From NCBI GenBank assembly GCA_039720395.1, contig CM077831.1:3452003-3516002 (forward strand): 64,000 bases of DNA, in the 5' to 3' direction. Within the stretch, counting starts at the first letter, position 1. Each line of letters starts with the position of its first letter. A program made the position numbers and the translations under genes. Origin of the DNA: Liquidambar formosana (Eukaryota; Streptophyta; Magnoliopsida; Saxifragales; Altingiaceae). Positions 32,511-44,994 of this stretch are shown piece by piece. The notes beneath the pieces were generated by a model, which ran no database searches, had not been told where the DNA came from, and was given only the letters and a program-made list of their open reading frames with translations.

Positions 32511-34169
32511 TGTTAGGATTATGCCCTATAGCCAATCATAGAGATGATTGTTTAGGGATTAGGAACAATCATTTGAATTCATTTATGTATGTCACATTTA
32601 TTATTGATTTAATAAAAGGGCTTAATCTATTATGTTTATATGCATCATTTATATTTACATAATATGTCCATGGAGTTAGAGTTGAGAATATGGAATTACA
32701 AAGAGTTGTAATTTTGAGACTATAGATATATCTCTGTACTAAACTGCTTAAGCATTCCTAGTTGAAGGTTCACTATGATGGACAGTAATGAACCATAGGA
32801 CTAGCACTTGTTAGGTTGACTCTATAGGAGGATAGCTAGTCTCAAGCTATTTGTGTGGAGACACTACAACCAACAAGTGGGTGCCTATTATAAGAATAGG
32901 TACACTGAATGTGACCAAAGATATGAGATAAACTGAATGGAGTTTTATCCTGCCTGTCAATCAGTTTCTCATTGTTATAGTGGTACAAGTAATCCTTAGA
33001 CCTGAGATACCATAGTTGCCTTATGCATGTAGCTTTAGAAGTTTGATAACACTAAGTGCAGATCCTATTCAGGGGTCTGCAAAGGTGTTCATTGGCCCTA
33101 CTGCTATGTGTATGAAGGCATGTGAGTGATCAACAAGGGATCCATTACTCTCAGGAAAAAGAGAGAGAATGTCTCATATAGCATTCATAATATAACTCAT
33201 TAAATCCATGGCCATGGTAGGATGAATATGAAAAGAGTTTCATGAGTTCATCTATGAGTTGATATCTATGAATGAGTATAAAGTAATTGAACTAGGGACT
33301 TGACAGACTTCCATGTCCTATTAGTTCAATTGGAGACATTGTGTTGAAGGAAGGATGCAATTGTAACCTATAAACTATAACAGAAGGGTTCTTTGTAAAT
33401 GACTATTCACCTCATTAAGGACCACACCATGAGCCATATGCTAGGTGTTACTCATGGTTAGTAGAAGCCCTAATTGATATAAGTGAGTTATAATCAATTA
33501 GGGAATTGGAAGGAGTTCCAATTAGACCCTAAATGGAAAGAGTTCCATTGTGCACACCTCGTGCTATTCCTACTACTTAATGATGTGAACCCAATGGGTC
33601 ACACACTGATCATGCAAGAAGGGCTTTAAAGTCTATGAGAGAAAGGGTTTTAGTGAATAAAGAATAGTTCTTTATAGGCCTATTTGTATTTGATACAAAT
33701 AATAGGGGTTAATGTGCAATTAAGTGTAATTACACATAACCCTATTAGGGTTTCTTCCCCATGGCCAGCCCCCTTTAGTGGGCTGCCTATATAAGTCACA
33801 CTTATGTGTGACATGGCGTAATAGGCTTGCACAATAAACCCTAGCCGTCTAGCCCTTTGGAGGCTCTCTTCTCTCTCTCTCTCTTCTCCACCTCTAGCAA
33901 CAACAAGGAAGAAGAAAGAAAAGGCTTGAAGCTCTAGCTCGGTGTGGATACCGTTGGAGGCAGCACACTTGGGCTGCTCATTCACCGCTGTCCAGAGTAG
34001 AAGCTTGGAGCAAAACGGAGAAGACAAAAATGCTGTAAGTGTTCTAACCCTCTTCGTAGTTAGGGTTTGATTTTGTGTTATGCATAGTTAGATTCATGGG
34101 ATTGGGAATTGTAGGAAAAATTTTTTATATTCCGCACTTCTATTTTTCCCTATTGTTCGATTCGCAATA
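32511..34169 (+). mobile_element. CopB 5' LTR (1659 bp)
   Basis: TGTTAGGATTATGCCC at the left. The right end reads GCAATA where the 3' LTR reads GCAACA, so the terminal CA has become TA. TATA box CCTATATAAG at about 33786-33795, followed by CT-rich sequence. Open frames inside are fortuitous. Confidence 0.92.
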
Positions 34170-34170
34170 G

Positions 34171-34183
34171 TGGTATCAGAGCC
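34171..34183 (+). other. CopB primer binding site, initiator tRNA-Met
   Basis: TGGTATCAGAGCC, one base after the LTR. Confidence 0.92.
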
Positions 34184-37100
34184 ATGATTATGCATAATAC
34201 AAAATACATATGGGCTGGTAATTATGGTATAGTTGAATGATTCAAAAATCTGGAAAATTTTTCTGCATAATTGGTTTTCCTCCATGGCTGAACCTAGGGT
34301 TTGGAACCCTAGGTCAATTCTCTTCTACTCCTCTTCTAATTGATGGTTAAGTGTAGCCACGGATGCAATAGGTTGCATAGGGTTTGAGTTTGGAGAAGAA
34401 GAATAAGGATTCTAAGGTTTTATAAAACTGTTATGAACAGTTTTCATGGTAGCCATGAAAAACCGTCATCTTGTTTTGCATGCCGAATTCAGAGTTCTTC
34501 TCCAAAATTTTCGAGCCATATATGGTTAGAAATCTCTTCAAATAGGCTTTCCAACCCAACAAACGGTGCGTCAATCTGAGTTCTGTATTGAAAGTTATGA
34601 ATTTTTTACTACAGGCTGTCTGGAAAGACAGTTTTGCTCGGGAATGATGCAATAGCCACAACTTTGAGTTATTGATGGAGATCAAAGGCATGGCAATGGT
34701 TGCCACCACTTGGGTTATGTTCTAGACATGGTAGGGAAAGGTTCCCAAGCATTTAGATGCATCATAATTGGATTAAGATGCTAGAACAGAAGGAAGAAGG
34801 AGAAGAACACCATGGAGGCTGAATCTGGGTTTTAGAACCCTAAGGTTCTTGCAATTAATTCTAATTAAAGCTGCTGTATTTATGATGGAAAATCATTGTA
34901 GGCTCATTATATATAATGTATATATGATTTTCTTTAAGTTTCAAAAAGGTTTTGATGGAAAAGATTCAAAAAGTTTGAAAATTTTTCATGAACAGCATAG
35001 CAGATTTTCTCTGCAGAAAAGTCATCAATGGAATTTTGATTAGAACTTGAGTTAGGGAACTCCAAATTGCATGAAACCAATTCCATTAGTTTCCTAAGAC
35101 ATGTAGGATACTGGGAAAATTCGTTTGGTAGCCTAATTCATTCATCTTGCTGGGTTTTAAATCAATTTCTGACAATGGACAGTATGCTGTAAATTTCTGG
35201 GCAGCCTACTGTTGTTTTAATTGTTTAGAACAATTGGTGATGATTTGATCATCCAAACCTCTTCTATTAGCTTAGTATTTCATGTAGGGACATGATACAA
35301 AAGCTGGTTTCAATGGAGGAGTCGAATTAATAAGGATTTAGAAGCTATTGTGACCTTCAAGGTCTGCAACAATGGCTCCAGCAATGGGTTTTGGAAACCC
35401 TGATTGTTCTTGATGATGGCAGCCACTTCCACCACTTCTCACGTGTCCAGAGGCTTGTCCCACCCCCCTAGGATGTTCTCCCATGACTGGCCATGGCCTC
35501 CCACAGTCATTGGTGGCCATGGCAGCCTAGCCAAGCTCAGGCAGCCCCCTGGTAGTGACGGCTGCATAGAGTTAAGGATGAAACCCTAATTTTGAGTTAA
35601 TGATGAAACCCTAATTTCATTATGGCATTAATTAAAACCCTAATTGGAATATTAATTACCTTAATTAAGAGTTAATGATTGGTCATTAAATGACCAATTA
35701 TGGTTATTAATTGTTAGGGCATAATTAATACCATTAATGATGTCTAGGGTTAGGGTTTTGATAACCCTAATTAGTGTAATTAATTAAGGGTAATAAATAC
35801 CCTATTTGGCATTAATTAAACCCTAATCCCTTTTATTAAATACCGTATGAACCTAGGGTTTTAATGATTGGACATTAAATGACCAATCATAAGGCATTTA
35901 ATGATTAGGGCTTGCATTTAGGGTTTAGGGTTATGCATTTAGGGTTTAGGGTTTTAGGAAACCCTAATACACTAATTCATCATTTAATTGATTTTATTTA
36001 ATTCCCATGTTAATTATTTAATTAACATTGATTAATTTTATAATGTTTTAAATGGTTTAAAATACAATTGGGGATTAAATTAAAATCTGGAAATTCTTAA
36101 TTAAATGAAATTGTTTTGTTTAAATAAGGAAACCCTAATATTGGATATTAGAGTTATTTTAGGAAACTTTATATGTTTCTATTAATTTGATTAATTGAAA
36201 CTAAATGTCTTAAATGTTAAGACCTTATTTAATTCTGGATATTTTTGTTTAAACCTAATAAGATTAGGATGCATTAATGAGATTAATGTAAATCATTCAA
36301 GAGAATTACTATAATGCCCATATGTTTTAATGCTTACAGTTTTTCTTTACATTATGCAATGAGATTGTATATATGTGTTTGGATGATGATTATGGACTGT
36401 ACCCCTTAAACCAATTGTGATTGGCCGTCTTATGAATGGGTTGTAATAATTTTTCAAGAGTTGTAATTTTATTATGGTGATGTAATTTATTATTTGGGGC
36501 TTGCATGCCACCTTCCCTCTCTCTCTATCATTCTCTTATGTACCCCACATTCCCCTTATGTATCCCTTTCTATATATTATGTAAATGTTATGTAATCGAG
36601 AGCGCACTAAGGAGCATGGTGGACCCAAAGGAGTATGATGGAGCCCAACAAGCCAATGGTGGAGACCATCAAGCCAAGGGAGCAGATTGAAGGACTTGAA
36701 AGCTTAGAGAAGTTTTTCAAGAAAGCATGCATGTTACGAATGGTTTATTTTACGATCACCTACACCCACCTTAGACCTTGGATTCAATCTATTGGCTTGG
36801 ATTGAATCCTCTCAAAGTCCATAATCATCATAGTGGGAGCTTTAATTTATGAGATAATTGTATTAGCTCCAATACCATAGTTTGGTATATGTTACCTATT
36901 CACTTAGGGACTAATATCAAAATATGGTACTTTATATATGTTGATATATAATAGCATGCGATGTATGATTTATAATAGCATGAGATGTATGATTATAAAT
37001 AGCATAATTTATATTTTTAAATTTTGATACAAGGATGCATGTTAATTTGATGAGACCCTTTAAAACCCCTCTTATTTAATATTAAGTTGAAAATGGAGAA

Positions 37101-37640
37101 GTCATTGGGGAATGAATTCTTCATTGCCTTCCATCATTATAGGATCATCTAACGTCCCTTAATGTGGGTACCTGGCTGCAGACATGTAGGAGTTACCCAT
37201 GATAAAGACATTACTTGAAACTATCACATATGAGATATCATGGGGTGCCTAAACTGGTATATACCAAGAAACTAACATGTGAGGTATATATTTGGCGAAA
37301 CATACCTGTGTGAATGATGGGTTTAACTTAACTAGGGAAGTATTCCAAGAAACTAACATGTGAGGTGTATGTTTCCTAGAGGCAAAACGATTGGAACTTG
37401 CTTATGAAGCAATAGACAAAGAGTTGTCTTCTTATTGTGGGTTAGAAGCCAAGAAACTAACATGTGAGGCTTCTAGGTCACAGTGGGACCCCAATCCCCA
37501 TTAGGAATGAGATTCCCGAATTCCATTAGAGGGTGTATGGAATTTGATAAAATAGTGGGAGGTACCATATGATTAAAGACCCAATCATTATGGATAAAAA
37601 TGAAATCTAATTCTCTGTTTATGTAGATTACCTAATTACT
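34184..37640 (+). other. CopB leader with telomere-like repeats and three hairpins
   Basis: A long untranslated leader shared with CopA and CopC. It contains short TTTAGGG pairs at 35917-35930 and 35938-35951, many AT-rich inverted repeats between 35600 and 36300, and a conserved block at 37130-37480 with three repeats of CAAGAAACTAACATGTGAGG. No coding frame is supported. Confidence 0.7.
37264..37469 (+). repeat. Three leader hairpins with a constant loop (CopB)
   Basis: The 20-mer CAAGAAACTAACATGTGAGG recurs at about 37265, 37346 and 37450. Each copy is flanked by its own complementary arms: ATATACC / GGTATAT, TATTCC / GGTGTA (imperfect) and TAGAAGCC / GGCTTCTA. A degenerate fourth copy is at about 37213. 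The same set is in CopA (reverse complement, about 48064-48270) and CopC (63160-63365). Confidence 0.85.
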
Positions 37641-40527
37641 CACCTCAAAACCCCTATTTCCTAATATATAGGATATTGATAGTTTGACTAAACCCGATTT
37701 CTTTGATTGACTTAGGAAATTGAGAATTGATCTCAACTTCAAAAGATTGTTTATATGCTATTAGGCCTTTTATTAAAGGCCCTCCATAAAACATCCTAAG
37801 AAGAAAAAGACACTATGCGCAATTGGCATCTTGTTGCCATGCTATATGATAGTATTGATGACTAATGAGCTTCAGAAGCAAAATTAGTAAATGCAAGTGC
37901 CTTTGATGTCCTACGTTACATACAAAGGTTGTATTGTGAGTAAAATAATACTATAAAGTATAGTACTTGTAAAGGACTTCTTCTGGACTAGGATGTAATA
38001 AAAGTTGTTTATTAATAATCATTCTTTTGAAAAATGATTAATCACATAGAATAGCTTGAGAAGCTAGATGTGATTTAAAATGGAAGCATAGAGGAAAGCA
38101 AGTCTTGAAAAGTCAAAGAAAAAGAAATATAATTATTTTGTAGTAAATATAAGGTATTGTAAAGGGAACTTGATAAAGTATCAGTCTTCCTAGAAGAACC
38201 AAACTTTTGAAGTTTTGGTTCATGCTCTAAACTAAATTGTTGGTTAGTTCTGCTTCTTGGCTTTTGGATTCTAGTATAATCTAAATCGAAGCAGAAAGTT
38301 AAGTAGATAATAAGTTACCTTTAAAAATTTTAATAGAGCAAGAGTTGCTAGATTAATTTTGGGAACTTATTTCTTAACTAGGCCATTTAAGACATTCTAG
38401 AAATTTGATTTCTGAATTTAAATGACTAATTAGAGCGAATGCAACGTATTCCGAGAATACAAGAGATGTAGAGACTCTCATTTAAATGTAACGATTATGA
38501 CTTGGTTATGAGATGACCAAACCCATCTTTTACTTGGTGAAGTGAAAGAGTTACATTTATAATTTGACTAATACATTGTGATGTATATAGTCATGTAGAG
38601 CATGCATTCAATTACAGTAGACTAATCTTAGAATACCATAGCTCAATGGTGAATTTAAGAGAATGAATTGAACCCTATTAAGATATGGTTTGATCCATGA
38701 TGAGTTTTACTAATGTATCCATCTAGGATATACCTTAAAATTGCTACATATTGATAATTTAGGGTTCGCTCCAGTTTTGTCCCAATTATATCAGATATAA
38801 TATGGGAAGAAACCCAACTTAAAGAAGTTAAGGCTTGGGCTTGTGCTACGTATGTCTGGAAACATAATGTAGACAATCTGGAAATACGGTCAAGTAAGTG
38901 TTGAATTGTGGTATATCCCAAAAGTGGTTGGGATAGTATTTCTATTACCCTAATGAACAAAAGTTGTCCATTAGGATGTTTGCTGGATTTTCTTGAGAAA
39001 GAGTTCATTCAAGAAAGATGCAAAAGTAGATAGAATTTACAGAATTGTTTGTAAAGCCACAAACGAACAAAGATCCAACCCTTGTCTCTGTTGAGACAAA
39101 ACCCTTAACTACACTACAATCTTTTCTTAGATCAAATTGGATATTTTTTAACATAAGAGAGATATTATATCTCTATTAGAATGTGAAAGAATTGTTCTTT
39201 GGTGATAAAGATCACCAAGATAATCCTATTGATCATGACTAGACGATGTTTCACATCAACTCGAGAAATGACTAAGAGTCGTTAAATCCAATATAGATAG
39301 GTAGAGACCTAAAAGGCTTGGCTATTTAAGAATATTTTCAACATAGGCAAAAAGTTGTCTATAAAGAAACTTGTTTGATAATAGTTATGCTGAAATCCAT
39401 TTGGATCTTGTTATCTATAAACACACATTTTGAATATGAGATATGTCAAAAAGCATATAAAGATGTTATATCAAATGGTGAAAAACCATAAAAGTATGTA
39501 AGTTATAGAAGTCTATTAATAGACTACAAGGTTCTCATAATTAGAACATCTATAAAGTTGAAGTAATCAAATTGTTTGATTTCTCTCATTGTATAGCTAG
39601 ACCTTGAGTGTATAAAAGGTTAGTGGGAGTGCGATCGTTTTTCTTTATCCTAAGTATAGATGACATCCTAATCATTATGAATGATATATGAATGACATCC
39701 TAATCGTTTTGGTTTTTGGAGAAAAACTTCTTCATGAAAGATTTGGTAGAAGCATCCAACAAGATCTATAGAGATAGATCATATAGATTGCTAAGTATCT
39801 CCAAGTCATTAAACATAGTTGAAATGTTGAAGGAGTTCAACATGGAGAATTCTAAGGGAGGTCTGATTTACTTTAGATAAGAATTCATTATTCAAGGGCA
39901 TGTGCCCTAGGATAACACAAGTAAGGTTCTTAAAGTGTTAAGAAGCCTTATTCTACACTATGTATTGAATCTGATATCTATTATGTTGTAATTGTTACAA
40001 ATAGTTGTCAGTCAATTCAAATTTGGAATATTGGATTGTATATGGAAATTGTAAACTCATAGTAGATGGGTATATGGATTTGGATGTAATCCTTATGGGG
40101 TATATTTTATATTCGCTTTAGTTGGTGAAATACTTAGTGGAAGAACTATATGAAAGATACAGTAGATTCCATTATTAAGGGTGAATTAATTGTCGCATTG
40201 TCTAGGAGACTGTTTGGATCTATAAGTTCATTTAGAACTTGGAGTTGTTCCTTCCATTGAGTTGCCCATACCTTGTTTTGTGACAACAATGGGTCTATAG
40301 CTCAAGCATAGGAATCACGGTCTCATCAAAAAGTCCAAACACATAGAGCGGCAATTCCAAGTGATTAGAGGAATCATTGGAAGAGGTAATAGATACATTA
40401 CAGAAGATATTAACTACATAAGTTTTTGTAGACCTACTGACTAAAGCTTTAAAACATAATTGGTTATGTCTAAGACCAACATCTTGAGAAGATAGGTATG
40501 CGATACATGGTCAATTGGCTTTAGTGC
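37641..40527 (+). pseudogene. CopB gag-pol remnants
   Basis: Only patches are readable. Near 37650-37740 a gag start like that of CopC is seen with stops at nearly every tenth codon. Near 38970-39020 the fragment FLEKEFIQERCKSR matches the C-terminal end of copia integrase. Near 39760-39870 fragments IYRDRSYRLL and KEFNMENSKGG match copia RT. Near 40492-40527 KIGMRYMVNWL followed by TAG is the usual end of copia RNase H. At about 2.9 kb the region is shorter than the usual copia coding part of around 4 kb, so internal deletions are likely. The same stops are present in CopA. Confidence 0.75.
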
Positions 40528-40528
40528 A

Positions 40529-40538
40529 AGTGGGAGAT
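40529..40538 (+). other. CopB polypurine tract
   Basis: AAGTGGGAGAT-type purine run directly before the 3' LTR start at 40539, typical of copia elements. Confidence 0.85.
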
Positions 40539-42197
40539 TGTTAGGATTATGCCCTAGAGCCAATCATAGAGATGATTGTTTAGGGATTAGGAACAATCAT
40601 TTGAATTCATTTATGTATGTCACATTTATTATTGATTTAATAAAAGGGCTTATTCTATTATGTTTATATGCATCATTTATATTTACATAATATGTCCATG
40701 GAGTTAGAGTTGAGAATATGGAATTACAAAGAGTTGTAATTTTGAGACTATAGATATATCTCTGTACTAAACTGCTTAAGCATTCCTAGTTGAAGGTTCA
40801 CTATGATGGACAGTAATGAACCATAGGACTAGCACTTGTTAGGTTGACTCTATAGGAGGATAGCTAGTCTCAAGCTATTTGTGTGGAGACACTACAACCA
40901 ACAAGTGGGTGCCTATTATAAGAATAGGTACACTGAATGTGACCAAAGATATGAGATAAACTGAATGGAGTTTTATCCTGCCTGTCAATCAGTTTCTCAA
41001 TGTTATAGTGGTACAAGTAATCCTTAGACCTGAGATACCATAGTTGCCTTATGCATGTAGCTTTAGAAGTTTGATAACACTAAGTGCAGATCCTATTCAG
41101 GGGTCTGCAAAGGTGTTCATTGGCCCTACTGCTATGTGTATGAAGGCATGTGAGTGATCAACAAGGGATCCATTACTCTCAGGAAAAAGAGAGAGAATGT
41201 CTCATATAGCATTTATAATATAACTCATTAAATCCATGGCCATGGTAGGATGAATATGAAAAGAGTTTCATGAGTTCATCTATGAGTTGATATCTATGAA
41301 TGAGTATAAAGTAATTGAACTAGGGACTTGACAGACTTCCATGTCCTATTAGTTCAATTGGAGACATTGTGTTGAAGGAAGGATGCAATTGTAACCTATA
41401 AACTATAACAGAAGGGTTCTTTGTAAATGACTATTCACCTCATTAAGGACCACACCATGAGCCATATGCTAGGTGTTACTCATGGTTAGTAGAAGCCCTA
41501 ATTGATATAAGTGAGTTATAATCAATTAGGGAATTGGAAGGAGTTCCAATTAGACCCTAAATGGAAAGAGTTCCATTGTGCACACCTCGTGCTATTCCTA
41601 CTACTTAATGATGTGAACCCAATGGGTCACACACTGATCATGCAAGAAGGGCTTTAAAGTCTATGAGAGAAAGGGTTTTAGTGAATAAAGAATAGTTCTT
41701 TATAGGCCTATTTGTATTTGATACAAATAATAGGGGTTAATGTGCAATTAAGTGTAATTACACATAACCCTATTAGGGTTTCTTCCCCATGGCCAGCCCC
41801 CTTTAGTGGGCTGCCTTTATAAGTCACACTTATGTGTGACATGGCGTAATAGGCTTGCACAATAAACCCTAGCCGTCCAGCCCTTTGGAGGCTCTCTTCT
41901 CTCTCTCTCTCTTCTCCACCTCTAGCAACAACAAGGAAGAAGAAAGAAAAGGCTTGAAGCTCTAGCTAGGTGTGGATACCGTTGGAGGCAGCACACTTGG
42001 GCTGCTCATTCACCGCTGTCCAGAGTAGAAGCTTGGAGCAAAACGGAGAAGACAAAAATCCTGTAAGTGTTTTAACCCTCTTCGTAGTTAGGGTTTGATT
42101 TTGTGTTATGCATAGTTAGATTCATGGGATTGGGAATTGTAGGAAAAATTTTTTATATTCCGCACTTCTATTTTTCCCTATTGTTCGATTCGCAACA
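40539..42197 (+). mobile_element. CopB 3' LTR (1659 bp)
   Basis: TGTTAGGATTATGCCC to GATTCGCAACA, followed by CTTCT. Near-identical to the 5' LTR; differences seen include TATAGCC/GAGCC near the start, CATTC/CATTT, TATATAAG/TTTATAAG (which spoils the TATA box here) and GTCTAG/GTCCAG. Confidence 0.92.
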
Positions 42198-43032
42198 CTT
42201 CTTGCATGATCAGTGTGTGACCCATTGGGTTCACATCATTAAGTAGTAGGAATAGCACGAGGTGTGCACAATGGAACTCTTTCCATTTAGGGTCTAATTG
42301 GAACTCCTTCCAATTCCCTAATTGATTATAACTCACTTATATCAATTAAGGCTTCTACTAACCATGAGTAACACCTAGCATATGGCTCATGGTGTGGTCC
42401 TTAATGAGGTGAATAGTCATTTACAAAGAACCCTTCTGTTATAGTTTATAGGTTACAATTGCATCCTTCCTTCAACACAATGTCTCCAATTGAACTAATA
42501 GGACATGGAAGTCTGTCTAGTCCCTAGTTCAATTACTTTATACTCATTCATAGATATCAACTCATAGATGAACTCATGAAACTCTTTTCATATTCATCCT
42601 ACCATGGCCATGGATTTAATGAGTTATATTATGAATGCTATATGAGACATTCTCTCTCTTTTTCCTAAGAGTGATGGATCCCTTGTTGATCACTCACATG
42701 CCTTCATACACATAGCAGTAGGGCCAATGAACACCTTTGCAGACCCCTGAATAGGATCTGCACTTAGTGTTATCAAACTTCTAAAGCTACATGCATAAGG
42801 CAACTATGGTGTCTCAGGTCTAAGGATTACTTGTACCACTATAACAATGAGAAACTGATTGACAGGCAGGATAAAACTCCATTCAGTTTATCTCATACCT
42901 TTGGTCACATTCAGTGTGCCTATTCTTATAATAGGCACCCACTTGTTGGTTGTAGTGTCTCCACACAAATAGCTTGAGATTAGCTATCTTCCTATAGAGT
43001 CAACCTAACATGTGCTAGTCCTATGGTTCATT
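42198..43032 (-). mobile_element. CopA 3' LTR, segment 2 of 3 (with both TSD edges)
   Basis: Continues segment 1 after CopB; 42198-42202 is the duplicated CTTCT and 43028-43032 the TCATT duplicated by the next insertion. Sequence is the reverse complement of the family LTR. Confidence 0.9.
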
Positions 43033-44713
43033 TGTTAGGATTATGCCCTAGAGCCAATCATGGAGATGATTGTTTAGGGATTAGGAACAATCATTTGATT
43101 TCATTTATGTATGTCACATTTATTATTGATTTAATAAAAGGGCTTATTCTATTATGTTTATATGCATCATTTATATTTACATAATATGTCCATGGAGTTA
43201 GAGTTGAGAATATGGAATTACAAAGAGTTGTAATTTTGAGACTATATATATATCTCTGTACTAAACTCCTTAAGCATTCCTAGTTGAAGGTTCACTATGA
43301 TGGACAGTAATGAACCATAGGACTAGCACTTGTTAGGTTGACTCTATAAGAGGATAGCTAGTCTCAAGCTATTTGTGTGGAGACACTACAACCAACAAGT
43401 GGGTGCCTATTATAAGAATAGGTACACTGAATGTGACCAAAGATATGAGATAAACTGGATGGAGTTTTATCCTGCCTGTCAATCAGTTTCTCATTGTTAT
43501 AGTGGTACAAGTAATCCTTAGACTTGAGACACCATAGTTGCCTTATGCATGTAGCTTTAGAAGTTTGATAACACTAAGTGTAGATCCTATTCAGGGGTCT
43601 GCAAAGGTGTTCATTGGCCCTACTGCTATGTGTATGAAGGCATGTGAGTGATCAACAAGGGATCCATCACTCTCAGGAAAAAGAGAGAGAATGTCTCATA
43701 TAGCATTCATAATATAACTCATTAAATCCATGGCCATGGTAGGATGAATATGAAAAGAGTTTCATGAGTTCATCAATGAGTTGATATCTATGAATGAGTA
43801 TAAAGTAATTGAACTAGGGACTTGACAGACTTCCATGTCCTATTAGTTCAATTGGAGACATTGTGTTGAAGGAAGGATGCAATTGTAACCTATAAACTAT
43901 AACAGAAGGGTTCTTTGTAAATGACTATTCACCTCATTAAGGACCACACCATGAGCCATATGCTAGGTGTTACTCATGGTTAGTAGAAGCCCTAATTGAT
44001 ATAAGTGAGTTATAATCAATTAGGGAATTGGAAGGAGTTCCAATTAGACCCTAAATGGAAAGAGTTCCATTGTGCACACCTTGTGCTATTCCTACTACTT
44101 AATGATGTGAACCCAATGGGTCACACACTGATCATGCAAGAAGGGCTTTAAAGTCTATGAGAGAAGGGCTTTAAAGTCTATGAGAGAAAGGGTTTTAGTG
44201 AATAAAGAATAGTTCTTTATGGGCCTATTTGTATTTGATACAAATAATAGGGGTTAATGTGCAATTAAGAGTAATTACACATAACCCTATTAGGGTTTCT
44301 TCCCCATGGCCAGCCCCTTTTAGTGGGCTGCCTATATAAGGCACACTTATGTGTGACATGGCATAAGAGGCTTGCACAATAAACCCTAGCCGTCCAGCCC
44401 CTTGGAGGCTCTCTTCTCTCTCTCTCTCTTCTCCACCTCTAGCAACAACAAGGAAGAAGAAAGAAAAGGCTTGAAGCTCTAGCTAGGTGTGGATACCGTT
44501 GGAGGCAGCACACTTGGGCTGCTCATTCACCGTTGTCCGGAGTAGAAGCTTGGAGCAAAACGGAGAAGACAAAAATCTTGTAAGTGTTCTAACCCTCTTC
44601 GTAGTTAGGGTTCGATTTTGTGTTATGCATAGTTAGATTCATGGGATTGGGAATCGCAGGAAAAATTTTTATATTCCGCCTTTGTATTTTTCCCTCTTGA
44701 TCGATTCCCAACA
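43033..44713 (+). mobile_element. Solo LTR of the same copia-like family (1681 bp)
   Basis: A single LTR (TGTTAGGATT ... ATTCCCAACA) flanked by TCATT at 43028-43032 and 44714-44718. The intact 5-bp duplication with no internal region shows loss by recombination between the LTRs. About 22 extra bases come from a short direct duplication of AGAAGGGCTTTAAAGTCTAT at about 44138-44180. Confidence 0.92.
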
Positions 44714-44994
44714 TCATTATTGTCCATCATAGTGAACCTTCAACTAGGAATGCTTTAGGAGTTTAGTACAGAGATATATCTATAGTCTCAAAATTACAAC
44801 TCTTTGTAATTCTATATTCTCAACTCTAACTCCATGGACATATTATGTAAATATAAATGATGCATATAAACATAATAGAATAAGCCCTTTTATTAAATCA
44901 ATAATAAATGTGACATACATAAATGAAATCAAATGATTGTTCCTAATCCCTAAACAATCATCTCTATGATTGGCTCTAGGGCATAATCCTAACA
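44714..44994 (-). mobile_element. CopA 3' LTR, segment 3 of 3
   Basis: Completes the LTR up to CATAATCCTAACA. The three segments add to about 1656 bp, the family length, which supports the nesting model. Confidence 0.9.

Larger units (their letters stand above)
32511..42197 (+). mobile_element. CopB: complete Ty1/copia-like element with dead coding region (9687 bp)
   Basis: Two LTRs of 1659 bp each, a 5-bp target duplication, a tRNA-Met PBS after the 5' LTR and a purine-rich AGTGGGAGA before the 3' LTR. The internal part (6369 bp) is a 3.5-kb leader followed by strongly decayed gag-pol. It lies in the opposite orientation inside the 3' LTR of its relative CopA. About ten differences between its two LTRs are visible by eye (around 0.6 percent), so the insertion is recent although the coding part is old wreckage. 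Confidence 0.92.

Noticed and set aside
33680..34027. Frame of 115 codons on the minus strand shared with 32223-32447
   Set aside because: It is LTR sequence of the copia-like family; it is interrupted differently in each copy and shows no domain.
38655..39008. Minus-strand frame of 117 codons, repeated on the plus strand at 46529-46771
   Set aside because: It is the antisense of copia integrase remnants in CopB and CopA; it recurs only because the element recurs, and the length is not kept.
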